From the IMG/VR virus record IMGVR_UViG_3300028581_001470, positions 1-22,033 of that record: 22,033 bases of DNA. The stretch is one strand, 5' to 3'. The first letter of the stretch is position 1, and every line of letters begins with the position of its first letter. Positions 13,859-22,023 of the stretch are shown piece by piece. This stretch comes from a virus. The position numbers were made by a program, and so were the translations under genes. The notes under the pieces are model-generated. The model was not told where the DNA came from. It saw nothing but the letters and a program-made list of their open reading frames with translations, and ran no database searches.

Positions 13859-14787
13859 GGTTTCCAATAGGCATAATTGCCTTCCAAATGTTTTACTTGA
13901 TTTCTATTCCTTGCCTCATCTTCTTTAAGAGGATATTTCCAATGTTCGTTGTAGTATTCTGCCCATACTCTATAACCATTATTTGCCTCGGGCGACCAAC
14001 GATATCCTAATATGCCGAAGAATAACTGATGCACACCCCCAGTTTGTATACCTACCTTGCCTCGTTTTTTAGCATGTTCCGCATATAAAGGAGAGGATGT
14101 TGTTACACCCGAAATTAAAACATCATAGTCATACTTATCAATTTCATTTTTTATATATTCTACATTTTGGTCCCACGTCTCGCAACCAGGATATTGTCTG
14201 TCATCGATTAAAGGATGGTATGGTGAACGAATACAACCTACTAAATCAAACGGTGCAACTAAATCTAAATTGTCTCCCCATATTTTATCAATCTGTTGCC
14301 ATTGAGATTTAATAGTTTCACAATGCGTAGATATAACTAATACTTTTTTATTCTTTAAATACTTTGTCCAGGGTGTTTCAACCTTAAATGTTCCACATAA
14401 CCCGCCTCTTAGAACACCGATAGGATCCAAAACCATGAGACTATCATGTCCAAAGAACATAGGCTTTTCGCCGAATGTTTTAGTAAAGTTAGTATCATTT
14501 TGTATGGCTAATGACATATCAACAAATCCTAGTATATCACATTCCTTCATGGATTGTGTTAACATAGGAACAATGGTATCTATATAATAGTCAGTTGTAC
14601 CTGGAGTTATCCCACCCTCAAAAGAAAGAGCAGTATTATTAAAGAATTGTGAGGATATACTAGTGTTGTTAAACAGATTTTGTAGAACATATCCCGCACT
14701 ATTATCTAGACGTAATAATGAGAAAGGTTCATTTGATTGCAATTTTTCTGAAATTAAATCATTAACCTCAAAGAAGTTTTTAAGCAT
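13855..14787 (-). CDS. Putative GT-D-like glycosyltransferase
   Basis: The 310-residue protein has no standard GT-A DXD motif. Its N-terminal FSLLRLDNSAGYVL (22-35) resembles the FSLIRxGDGE strand of DUF1792/GT-D proteins. KKVLVIS (147-153), DVLISGV (222-228) and GGVHQLFFGILGYRW (250-264) match the G.xLP.A...GK.xIHxGGxxQxLFGIKGxRW pattern seen in such proteins of capsule and LPS clusters. The usual DGE triad is not intact (DNS here), so catalytic competence is uncertain. It starts inside the end of the previous gene (8-base overlap) and couples to the E1-like gene by ATGA. Location among sugar genes supports a transferase or surface-glycan role. Confidence 0.55.
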   Translation of the reverse strand: MLKNFFEVNDLISEKLQSNEPFSLLRLDNSAGYVLQNLFNNTSISSQFFNNTALSFEGGITPGTTDYYIDTIVPMLTQSMKECDILGFVDMSLAIQNDTNFTKTFGEKPMFFGHDSLMVLDPIGVLRGGLCGTFKVETPWTKYLKNKKVLVISTHCETIKSQWQQIDKIWGDNLDLVAPFDLVGCIRSPYHPLIDDRQYPGCETWDQNVEYIKNEIDKYDYDVLISGVTTSSPLYAEHAKKRGKVGIQTGGVHQLFFGILGYRWSPEANNGYRVWAEYYNEHWKYPLKEDEARNRNQVKHLEGNYAYWKP

Positions 14788-15490
14788 AATAGTTTAGTAA
14801 TTGATCTTTATCTTGTTTAATATAAGCAAACGCTTCTTTTATGTCATCAGATAATGTTTCATAGAAAGTATACATTTCTTTTTCAGCTTGGTCTTTATTA
14901 TAATTTGTTACTTTAGGATGGTCAATAGTATGAGCATAATCACGAATAACTGGTCTTTGATTCATAAAACTAATCGCAGTATAAATTATATCGAAACTCC
15001 ATCCCATTTTATATGGAGTAAAATCCACATTCTTTTCTTCAGCAATTTCTAAAATATCTTTATGTATAAACCAACAAGTACAATCCGGATTAGATACAAT
15101 CTTCAGATTAGGTTCTTCTAAGTCAAACTGTAAATCTACCTTAGAAGAATCATACCAAGTATAATCCACATTAGGTGCATAAATGCCCCATCCATAGATA
15201 TTAAAATATTTTTCAGCATCTGTATATAACTGTTCCCAATTAGTGTAGGATGCATCGCCCTGAATATGAAATAATACATCACCCTTCAATTCTTTAAACA
15301 ATTCTATTGCCTTCATGAATTGCGCAGTGAAATAACTATCCTCGCCTATGTTATGCCAATCTGAATCATTGTGTTCGTCGTCACTATTAATTACGATAGG
15401 TTCAATCCCTATGCCTTTAAGTTGTTTTACTTTTTCAACTGTCTTTTCATATTGTCCACGCCAATTAAATATAAATGTGATTATTTTCAT
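14780..15490 (-). CDS. Putative GT-A-type glycosyltransferase
   Basis: The 236-residue protein starts MKIITFIFNWRGQYEKTVEKV. FHIQGDASYTNW (74-85) places an acidic residue (D79) where GT-A enzymes bind the metal-nucleotide sugar. GWGIYAPNVDYTWYDSS and NPDCTCWFIHKDIL resemble the acceptor side of capsule-type transferases, and KMGWSFDI supplies a late acidic residue. No membrane helix. The start shares one base with the stop of the GT10 gene (TAATG). Assignment rests on fold-like pattern and context, not on a family signature; sugar unknown. Confidence 0.6.
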   Translation of the reverse strand: MKIITFIFNWRGQYEKTVEKVKQLKGIGIEPIVINSDDEHNDSDWHNIGEDSYFTAQFMKAIELFKELKGDVLFHIQGDASYTNWEQLYTDAEKYFNIYGWGIYAPNVDYTWYDSSKVDLQFDLEEPNLKIVSNPDCTCWFIHKDILEIAEEKNVDFTPYKMGWSFDIIYTAISFMNQRPVIRDYAHTIDHPKVTNYNKDQAEKEMYTFYETLSDDIKEAFAYIKQDKDQLLNYYA

Positions 15491-16365
15491 TATTCTCTCA
15501 TATCTTGTTTGTTATAAACTACAGACTCAAACCAATTTAATAAATTGTTCAAGATCATATAATCCCTAGGAATGCCTGCTGCTAAAGGAGGCGCGGATAT
15601 TACTCTATTATATAGATCCTCATCCGAATCTAATCTCATTACAAAATCAATTACTTCTTCATGGTTATTGAAATCATGAACATTGATGAAGGACTGGATG
15701 TTAAAGTCTGATGCTATTGTAGGACTGCCCCAATAGATAGGAATTGTTCTTGCATAATAAGCGTGGAGAATTTTCTCTGTGGCATAGCCGGGATAAGAAC
15801 CAGACTCAAAGCATATATTAAATTTCCGCTTAGCCAAGAAATTAATCTTAGCAAGTTCTCCATCTAACTTACCACCAATATTATTGTATAAGGATCCCCC
15901 GCTATCTACCTTCTTTACCTTATTCAATTCTGTGAAGAATTCATTACGCTCTTCGCATCCGGGATTGCTAACAACAAAAGAACAGAAATCTGTTTTTAGA
16001 ATGGGATTATGCTCGCCGAGAATATGATAATATCCATGCCCCGTGTTATGAATAGCATCCAATGCCCACATATAAACTACAAACAACGGTAGGCGGAAAT
16101 GCCAATTACTATAGTTATGATCAAACGTAATTGCATAGTGGCAATCATAATTATCTGGTCTTTGATTCTCACCTGTATAGAAAATCTTAACGCAATCCGA
16201 TTTACTAAATTTTTTATTATTTACCCCAAAATTACTATCACCAAAGATCAAATAATCAGGATTTTCGTTATCTATTTCTACATCAAATCTATTTGCTAAT
16301 AGACTATGAAAGAATTGCGATATATGTTCGTGAGTATCAGCAAAACCTAGTTTAATTTTTTTCAT
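15490..16365 (-). CDS. GT10-family fucosyltransferase-like enzyme
   Basis: The 291-residue protein has the GT10 alpha-1,3/4-fucosyltransferase signature: IFYTGENQRPD (61-71), CSFVVSNPGCEERNEF with DSGGSLYN downstream, and the donor-binding block KFNICFESGSYPGYATEKI (181-199) followed by PIYWGSP (209-215) and FINVHDF. GT10 enzymes take GDP-fucose, with inversion, to galactose or GlcNAc of surface glycans. It is a soluble GT-B protein with no signal peptide. Gmd and Fcl homologues, which make GDP-fucose, lie upstream in the same transcript, so donor and transferase fit. If the ColD-like enzyme diverts the pool, a GDP-colitose-type donor is an alternative. Confidence 0.9.
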   Translation of the reverse strand: MKKIKLGFADTHEHISQFFHSLLANRFDVEIDNENPDYLIFGDSNFGVNNKKFSKSDCVKIFYTGENQRPDNYDCHYAITFDHNYSNWHFRLPLFVVYMWALDAIHNTGHGYYHILGEHNPILKTDFCSFVVSNPGCEERNEFFTELNKVKKVDSGGSLYNNIGGKLDGELAKINFLAKRKFNICFESGSYPGYATEKILHAYYARTIPIYWGSPTIASDFNIQSFINVHDFNNHEEVIDFVMRLDSDEDLYNRVISAPPLAAGIPRDYMILNNLLNWFESVVYNKQDMRE

Positions 16366-17273
16366 GATAATATAGTATTAAATGCGTTGGTTATATTTTT
16401 GATATCGTCAAAGGTTGGAGATTTCACATCTATAATTGGAACTGTTAAGTATTTACATTTAATGTCAAGTCCATTAGACATAGTCTCTTTAATATCAGTA
16501 TACTCGTGATGTTTAGTATTGAATGATAGGAATCGTTTATTATCATTCATATAATTATCGTATGTTTCGCAAAACACATATGGCCCAGAATTTTTTCCAA
16601 TGATCACATCGCAGAAAGTACTTAGATATGATATTTCTTGTAGGTCACATCCTTTAACAGAAACAATATCATTAGTAAATAATATATTGTCCAGCGTATC
16701 AATATCAAACTCATTAGTACAGATAAATTGCGTATCGGGATATTTTTTTGCGGCATCCTTAATAAATTCTGAAAGATTGGATGTTAATGATTGACCAGAC
16801 TGGGGCACATTATTACATACTAATACTTTACGATCAGTGGGATTTGATTCTATATAGGTATCAATATTTTTAATATCAAATAAACTATAATCAATACGGG
16901 GCAAATATTCTTCTTTTGTTTTTAATTTAATACTAGTATCGAAAAACTCATTTATAGTTTCAAAAATAATGCCCCATTGTTCGTGCATGGTGTGCATATT
17001 AATTCCACCGTGCTTACAAAATATATCCCAATTAGCAGCAACCCAGGTATTAATATACAGAATATCCTCATCCTGATAGCACACAGTATTTTTATCTAAA
17101 TGATCAGGTGTACCTATTGTCGGGATATCCAAATCCAATAGTAATTTTTCGGGATTCGAATGCAGATACTCGTACTCTAAATCAGGCAACTCTTGCATAA
17201 TTTGACGAACGTATTCCTTATTCGTGTGCAGATCTTCTCGATGGAAATGATTAAAGAAAACAATTTTAGACAT
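16362..17273 (-). CDS. Putative GT-B-like glycosyltransferase, weakly assigned
   Basis: The 303-residue protein begins MSKIVFFNHFHREDLHTNKE. The C-terminal half has KVLVCNNVPQSGQ (a GT-B second-domain start), an FICTNEFDI strand, and CDVIIGKNSGPYVF, close to the DLFIGxxSGPxHxA donor-site loop of heptosyltransferase-like proteins. A central region is rich in tryptophan and histidine. No membrane segment. It overlaps its neighbours by 8 bases upstream and by ATGA downstream. The function is inferred from these two loops and from being next to the GT10 gene. Confidence 0.5.
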   Translation of the reverse strand: MSKIVFFNHFHREDLHTNKEYVRQIMQELPDLEYEYLHSNPEKLLLDLDIPTIGTPDHLDKNTVCYQDEDILYINTWVAANWDIFCKHGGINMHTMHEQWGIIFETINEFFDTSIKLKTKEEYLPRIDYSLFDIKNIDTYIESNPTDRKVLVCNNVPQSGQSLTSNLSEFIKDAAKKYPDTQFICTNEFDIDTLDNILFTNDIVSVKGCDLQEISYLSTFCDVIIGKNSGPYVFCETYDNYMNDNKRFLSFNTKHHEYTDIKETMSNGLDIKCKYLTVPIIDVKSPTFDDIKNITNAFNTILS

Positions 17274-17616
17274 TATCTACGCCCTTATATAATTTGACAG
17301 AATCCTCAATTAAGGATCTATTTTGCTTGATTGCGGTATCAACCATTAGATTGATTGCTTGTACATATCGAGGGCGTTTTACTTTAAAGCAAATATCACA
17401 TTTGCGTTTTAAGTCTGCAATCTCGGCATCTGTTTTTGCTGCTTGAATAGCATCTTCTAACATCCACATACGAATATGAATAATTGCAAGTTTTTCAATT
17501 ACTTCACCTAGGTTATCTGTTTCAACATAGGTAGAATCAGGCAATCCTCCCGTTGTCAATACTCGCTTAACAGTCCTTTCAATAACTGCCTCAATACTAC
17601 TACCTAAATTTGGCAT
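17266..17616 (-). CDS. DUF4254-like protein of surface-polysaccharide clusters
   Basis: The 116-residue, all-helical protein contains NLGEVIEKLAIIHIRMWMLED and IADLKRKCDICFKVKRPRYV followed by INLMVDTAI. That layout (a helix with a W..ED centre, then R/K-rich helix and NLM helix) resembles DUF4254 proteins, which appear in LPS and capsule clusters with unknown activity. GGAG precedes the ATG. It overlaps the ColD-like gene by 17 bases and the next gene by 8. No catalytic residues are evident. Confidence 0.5.
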   Translation of the reverse strand: MPNLGSSIEAVIERTVKRVLTTGGLPDSTYVETDNLGEVIEKLAIIHIRMWMLEDAIQAAKTDAEIADLKRKCDICFKVKRPRYVQAINLMVDTAIKQNRSLIEDSVKLYKGVDNV

Positions 17617-18778
17617 CTATTTTCTCCACTACTTGTTTTAAGAATTCCATATCTTTAATAGTCACAAAATGACTATTACCAATGTACACGCCCTGCGAAT
17701 GTACTAGATCTGCATTTGTTCTTTCTTTATCTGTTTCGATTTTATAATCTTTCAGAAAAGGTTGAGCCAATAAATTACCTGCAACTACCGGCCTATATTC
17801 AATACCATTTTCAGCAAATGTTTCTTTCATTGCCAACATAATACCTTTAGACTTACAAATGAAGGGTAAACAGAAACTACTATTGGTCGTCGAATTTTTA
17901 ATATTATAAAATAGATTAGGATATTTGTCAATGATACTAGTAAAAATATCATGATTTCTATTTCTAATTTCAATCATTTTATCCAAACGCTTTAACTGCG
18001 AGGAACCTAATACTGCGCAAATCTCATGGTTTCTAAAATTATAACCATCTGTTATAAATAGGAATTGCTTATCAATCTCAGGATATAGATCTGCGTAGTC
18101 TTTAAATTTTGTAGACTCTCTTGCCATGCCATGGCTACGCTTGACCTTCATTAAATCATATAAGTCTTTATTCTTTGTGGTAATCATGCCACCTTCGATT
18201 GTAGACATATGATGCCCAAAATAAAAACTAAATGTGGCACCTATACTATTAGAACCTCTCTTGTTACCAATCATATCTGTACAGCCATGAGACTCACATA
18301 CGTCATCTATGATGATAGCTCTCTTGAATATCTTTTGAAGTGCTTCATTATCTGCAGAGAATCCTAAGAGATGAGTAATAAAGATCATTTTAATATCATG
18401 ATTCTTTGCTATCTTTCTTGCTTCATCTAAATCGAAACTAAAGTTATCTAAATTAATATCGCAAAATACTGGAGTAAGCCCTAACTGAATAATAGGAGCA
18501 ACATTTGTCATCCATGTGCAAGCAGGCAATAATACCTTATCCCCTTTCTTGATACCATATAATTCCATCACTCCAGCAACAAGCAAAAAGTTTGCAGTAC
18601 TACCTGAAGAAACGTATAGAGAATACGTTTCATTTTTGTGATGAATCCATTCACTCCATTCTTTTTCGAATTTCTTTACCTTTTCACCAAAAGTAAATTT
18701 CTTTGCTGTTAGCGTAAACCATGCCATTTTCAATCTATCAGCAACGGTGATGGTTTCCCCCATCAAGGGCCATCTCAT
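17600..18778 (-). CDS. ColD-like GDP-4-keto-6-deoxymannose 3-dehydratase
   Basis: The 392-residue DegT/AHBA-fold protein has SSGSTANFLL (57-66) for the cofactor phosphate, the cofactor-binding DDVCESHGC (158-166), and FSFYFGHH (183-190) where ordinary aminotransferases have lysine. H189 in place of lysine makes it a 3-dehydratase of the ColD type, which uses PMP/PLP and glutamate to convert GDP-4-keto-6-deoxymannose to GDP-4-keto-3,6-dideoxymannose. E. coli ColD is 388 residues. It lacks the cysteine cluster of E1. It follows gmd and fcl, and Gmd makes its substrate. Whether it competes with or complements Fcl is not known. ATGA couples it to fcl. Confidence 0.85.
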   Translation of the reverse strand: MRWPLMGETITVADRLKMAWFTLTAKKFTFGEKVKKFEKEWSEWIHHKNETYSLYVSSGSTANFLLVAGVMELYGIKKGDKVLLPACTWMTNVAPIIQLGLTPVFCDINLDNFSFDLDEARKIAKNHDIKMIFITHLLGFSADNEALQKIFKRAIIIDDVCESHGCTDMIGNKRGSNSIGATFSFYFGHHMSTIEGGMITTKNKDLYDLMKVKRSHGMARESTKFKDYADLYPEIDKQFLFITDGYNFRNHEICAVLGSSQLKRLDKMIEIRNRNHDIFTSIIDKYPNLFYNIKNSTTNSSFCLPFICKSKGIMLAMKETFAENGIEYRPVVAGNLLAQPFLKDYKIETDKERTNADLVHSQGVYIGNSHFVTIKDMEFLKQVVEKIDAKFR

Positions 18779-19710
18779 AATAATCCCTTTTCTTTTTTAT
18801 ACCATGCAATAGTTCGCTTTATCCCTTCGTCAAAATTAACTTTCGAGTTCCAACCAAGACTTTTTAATTTACTATTATCCATTTTTCGTCTTGGAGTACC
18901 ATTTGGTTTATCTTTATTCCAGATAATTTTACCTTTGAATCCGGACTCTTTCTTAAGTTTGTTTACTAATTCTTCAATAGTAAGTTCCTCATCGCTTCCT
19001 ACATTTACGAATTCTTTCCCATCGTAGTTTTGCATTAACCAGAAACAGGCATCCGCTAGATCATCTACATATAAAAATTCCCTCGTAGGTGTTCCGTCTC
19101 CCCAGCATTCAATACTATCCTCACCATTCTTCATAGCATTATACATCTTAGTAATAATACCAGGAATAACGTGACCTTGTTCTGTGATAAAATTATCATT
19201 TGGTCCATAAAGATTTGCTGGCATTAAACTAATAGCATTGAAACCATGTTGACGTCTATAATACTCACACATACGTAAGCCTGCAATCTTTGCCAATGCA
19301 TATCCCTCATTAGATGGTTCTAATAATCCAGTCAACATGTATTCTTCGCGAATTGGTTGAGGGGTAATCTTTGGATATATACAAGCAGAACCTAAAAATT
19401 GGAATTTCTTAGTACCATTACGGTATGCGGCTTCTATGACGTTTGTCTGAATCATTAGATTATCATACATAAAATCTGCAGGATTAGTCCAGTTCCAATT
19501 AATCCCCCCAACTGTAGCTGCAGCTAAGAATACATACTCAGGTTTTTCTGTAGCAAAGAAGTCTTTTACTGCAGTTTGTTCTCTAAGATCTAATTCCAAC
19601 TTTGTTCTTAGAACAAGATTTGTATAACCTTCTTCTTGTAATTTTCTAACAATAGCAGATCCAACCAATCCTCGATGTCCCGCTACAAATACTTTACTAT
19701 TCTTTTCCAT
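18775..19710 (-). CDS. fcl: GDP-L-fucose synthase
   Basis: The longest frame starts with a TTG at 19746, inside gmd; the ATG at 19710 has GAGG five bases upstream and begins MEKNSKVFVAGHRGLVG, so it is used (311 residues; E. coli Fcl has 321). GHRGLVG (11-17) binds NADPH. AAATVGGI, SACIYPK (108-114, with the catalytic S and C), YALAK (Y137, K141) and GHVIP (the His-containing segment) match the E. coli active-site set. GTPTREFLYVDDLADA completes the substrate site. It does the 3,5-epimerisation and 4-reduction of GDP-4-keto-6-deoxymannose. The related ColC acts on the 3-deoxy analogue, so activity in colitose synthesis is an alternative. Confidence 0.93.
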   Translation of the reverse strand: MEKNSKVFVAGHRGLVGSAIVRKLQEEGYTNLVLRTKLELDLREQTAVKDFFATEKPEYVFLAAATVGGINWNWTNPADFMYDNLMIQTNVIEAAYRNGTKKFQFLGSACIYPKITPQPIREEYMLTGLLEPSNEGYALAKIAGLRMCEYYRRQHGFNAISLMPANLYGPNDNFITEQGHVIPGIITKMYNAMKNGEDSIECWGDGTPTREFLYVDDLADACFWLMQNYDGKEFVNVGSDEELTIEELVNKLKKESGFKGKIIWNKDKPNGTPRRKMDNSKLKSLGWNSKVNFDEGIKRTIAWYKKEKGLL

Positions 19711-19717
19711 ATAAACC

Positions 19718-20731
19718 TCAATTAAAATTAATACACATATCTTCAACTAAATTGTCGAATGTATGTTTAGGAGCCCAACCTAGTACACGTCTAGCTTTTG
19801 AAGAATCACCTAATAACGTTTGAACTTCTGCAGGTCTGAAATATTTAGGATCAACTCTAATAACAATTCTATTTGTAATAGTATCAATACCTACTTCATT
19901 TAAACCTTCACCCTCCCAACGAATTTTCATTGCAAAATAGGGTGCACATTTTTCCACAAAATGTTTTACCGAATACTGTTCGCCGGTTGAAATAACATAA
20001 TCATCGGGAGTATCCTGTTGTAACATTAACCACATTGCTTCGACATAATCCTTAGCATGTCCCCAATCACGTAGTGCAGTTAAATTACCTAAAGTTAAAC
20101 ACTCTTGGCGGCCTGCGCCTACTGCCTCTAAACCATTTACAATCTTTTTCGTAACAAAATTAAATCCACGACGGGGAGATTCGTGATTGAAAAGAATGCC
20201 TGAGCAACAAAACATATTATAGGATTCACGATAGTTCTTGACAATCCAATATGCGTATAACTTAGCAACACCGTATGGTGATCTAGGATAGAATGGAGTT
20301 GTTTCTTTCTGCGGTGTTTCCTGAACTAATCCATATAGTTCAGATGTAGATGCCTGATAAATTTTGGTTGTCTTTTCCATACCCAATACTCTAACAGATT
20401 CTAAAATCTTTAGTGTACCTAATCCATCAACCATGGCAGTATATTCTGGTTGCTCAAAGGATACTGCAACATGGCTTTGTGCAGCCAAATTATAGATTTC
20501 GCATGGATTATATTTCTTTAAAATATTCATTAAAGAAAGTGAATCTGTTACATCGCCATAATGTAAATGCAAATTTGGATTGGTGTAGATGTGGTCTATG
20601 CGACCTGTGTTCATAGAAGAACTACGACGCACAATACCATGTACTTCGTAGCCTTTGGATAATAATAATTCTGCAAGATAAGAACCGTCTTGCCCAGTTA
20701 TGCCCGTAATCAACGCAACTTTATTTGTCAT
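19718..20731 (-). CDS. gmd: GDP-mannose 4,6-dehydratase
   Basis: The 337-residue extended SDR has GITGQDGS (10-17), [14 protein letters not shown] (the NADP-selective, tetramer-forming loop of Gmd), [16 protein letters not shown] (127-134, T129 and E131 catalytic) and SPYGVAK (Y153, K157). [17 protein letters not shown] is a Gmd signature. It makes GDP-4-keto-6-deoxy-D-mannose, the branch point for GDP-fucose, GDP-colitose and GDP-perosamine. Bacterial Gmd proteins are often 340-373 residues. TAAGG lies seven bases before the ATG. It is the first gene of the cluster, downstream of a perfect late promoter, so the whole cluster is probably expressed late. Confidence 0.96.
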   Translation of the reverse strand: MTNKVALITGITGQDGSYLAELLLSKGYEVHGIVRRSSSMNTGRIDHIYTNPNLHLHYGDVTDSLSLMNILKKYNPCEIYNLAAQSHVAVSFEQPEYTAMVDGLGTLKILESVRVLGMEKTTKIYQASTSELYGLVQETPQKETTPFYPRSPYGVAKLYAYWIVKNYRESYNMFCCSGILFNHESPRRGFNFVTKKIVNGLEAVGAGRQECLTLGNLTALRDWGHAKDYVEAMWLMLQQDTPDDYVISTGEQYSVKHFVEKCAPYFAMKIRWEGEGLNEVGIDTITNRIVIRVDPKYFRPAEVQTLLGDSSKARRVLGWAPKHTFDNLVEDMCINFN

Positions 20732-20759
20732 AGTATAGCCTTAAAATAATTTATAAAAA

Positions 20760-20767
20760 TATTTATA
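20760..20767 (-). promoter_or_regulatory. T4-type late promoter upstream of gmd
   Basis: On the minus strand the sequence is TATAAATA, a perfect match to the T4 late promoter, read by the gp55 sigma with gp33 and sliding clamp gp45. It lies in the intergenic space 29 bases before the gmd ATG, with the gmd Shine-Dalgarno between. This is the clearest promoter in the window and makes the glycan cluster a likely late transcription unit. Confidence 0.75.
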
Positions 20768-20785
20768 TAGTTAAAGATAGGTGTA

Positions 20786-20806
20786 GGGCACCTTGGTGCC
20801 CTTTTT
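20786..20806 (+). terminator. Intrinsic terminator reading on the plus strand
   Basis: GGGCAC-CTTG-GTGCCC (a C(UUG)G-type loop) is followed by TTTTT on the plus strand. Both flanking genes are on the minus strand, so it faces against their transcription. On the minus strand the hairpin has no T-run and would be a weaker stop for cobS read-through. Confidence 0.7.
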
Positions 20807-20824
20807 ATTAGAAATTATGAAATC

Positions 20825-21988
20825 TTAAAATGGGACTTCGTCATCTAATGTCGGTGCAGGAGTTGGAACTTCTGATACTGGCGCATTCATTTTAGTCCAA
20901 AGATCCATAAATGCTGTCTTTGTGTCATCATCAAAACGATTAATACAATAATTAATTGCATCAACTCGATCTTCAAAGATTGAATATGCTTGCACAATAT
21001 TTACCAAACGACGTGTACTGATAATCTCATCTACACCACCTTCTTTGAAGGTCTTGCGAATAATGTCTGCCCAATTAATTAACTTATCAGCAAACTCCGC
21101 ATCTACTTTACCATAGAATTCCATTTTATTGTTGATAATCTTTTTCTCAACAGTTGTGCTAGGATATTCTTGTTCAACAGTAATAGGAAAACGCTCAAGA
21201 AATGCCTCATCTAAAATCTGAGCTGCAATAAAGCGACCATCTTCTGTGCCCCGACCTTTAGTATTTGCTGTAGCAATCACATTAAAACCTTCGGTTGGTC
21301 GAATAACCTCACCGGTCTTTTTATTGAAGTATGCTTTACCTTCTAACACACTTTGTAGACACATCAATTTATTAGATCCACGATCAATTTCGTCAATCAA
21401 AAGAATAGCACCTCGACGCATTGCTGTTAGAACAGGACCTTCACGATAAATTACATTACCATCTTGCAATGTATTACCACCAATCAAATCTTCTTCATCT
21501 GTTTCTACAGAAATGTTAACACGAATACAATCTCGTTTTAACTTAGCAGCAACTTGTTCTACCATAGTAGTCTTGCCATTACCTGAAAGACCAGTAATAA
21601 AAACAGGGTAGAATGTTTTAGATTTCAAAATCATTTCCAATTGCTTGAAGAATCCAAATGGAACATAAGTATCATCTTTATCAGGAACTACACTATCAAT
21701 TTCTGTAGTCATTCGCTTTTGTCTAAAAGGAAGTACTTGTGCTTGTAGTGCAGGAGCCATTTCTTCTTCGTCCACAGTAACTACCTCACTTGTTGTGTCA
21801 TATAAATTTAGCATATACATTTTTCCGTTTTTAATGTCTCGGCGTGAGACAAGAAAGTGAGGATTAGGTAAGCCGTGTTCAATGCAATAAGAAACGATTT
21901 GTTCTTTAGTTACACTTGAGCCATATTTAGCAATTAGTTTGACAACTAACTCTTGACGGGCTTCGTTCGAGAAATGAGATTTAGACAT
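20825..21988 (-). CDS. cobS: CobS/MoxR-like AAA ATPase of marine T4-like phages
   Basis: The 387-residue protein is an AAA ATPase of the CobS/MoxR type that is a near-universal marker of marine T4-like phages. GLSGNGKT (133-140) is Walker A, ILLIDEID (195-202) Walker B, ATANTKGRGTEDGRF (239-253) the sensor 1 loop and LERF (264-267) carries the arginine finger. The N-terminal domain (about 1-100) is not ATPase and may bind a partner. An upstream ATG at 22006 has no Shine-Dalgarno, while the ATG at 21988 has AGGA eight bases before it, so the latter is used. In bacteria CobS works with CobT in cobalt insertion, but no CobT is here; the phage role may be remodelling of another partner. Confidence 0.92.
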   Translation of the reverse strand: MSKSHFSNEARQELVVKLIAKYGSSVTKEQIVSYCIEHGLPNPHFLVSRRDIKNGKMYMLNLYDTTSEVVTVDEEEMAPALQAQVLPFRQKRMTTEIDSVVPDKDDTYVPFGFFKQLEMILKSKTFYPVFITGLSGNGKTTMVEQVAAKLKRDCIRVNISVETDEEDLIGGNTLQDGNVIYREGPVLTAMRRGAILLIDEIDRGSNKLMCLQSVLEGKAYFNKKTGEVIRPTEGFNVIATANTKGRGTEDGRFIAAQILDEAFLERFPITVEQEYPSTTVEKKIINNKMEFYGKVDAEFADKLINWADIIRKTFKEGGVDEIISTRRLVNIVQAYSIFEDRVDAINYCINRFDDDTKTAFMDLWTKMNAPVSEVPTPAPTLDDEVPF

Positions 21989-22011
21989 AATATAATTCCT
22001 GTTCATTGTTC

Positions 22012-22023
22012 ATAATTAATTAT
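22012..22023. repeat. AT-rich palindrome upstream of cobS
   Basis: ATAATTAATTAT is a 12-base perfect palindrome located just upstream of the cobS start. It could be part of a promoter or operator, as TATAAT is also present on the minus strand, but AT-rich palindromes arise easily by chance. Confidence 0.25.

Noticed and set aside
17600-18778. PLP-dependent sugar aminotransferase (for example perosamine synthase)
   Set aside because: The position of the catalytic lysine is histidine (FGHH), so a transaminase reaction is unlikely.
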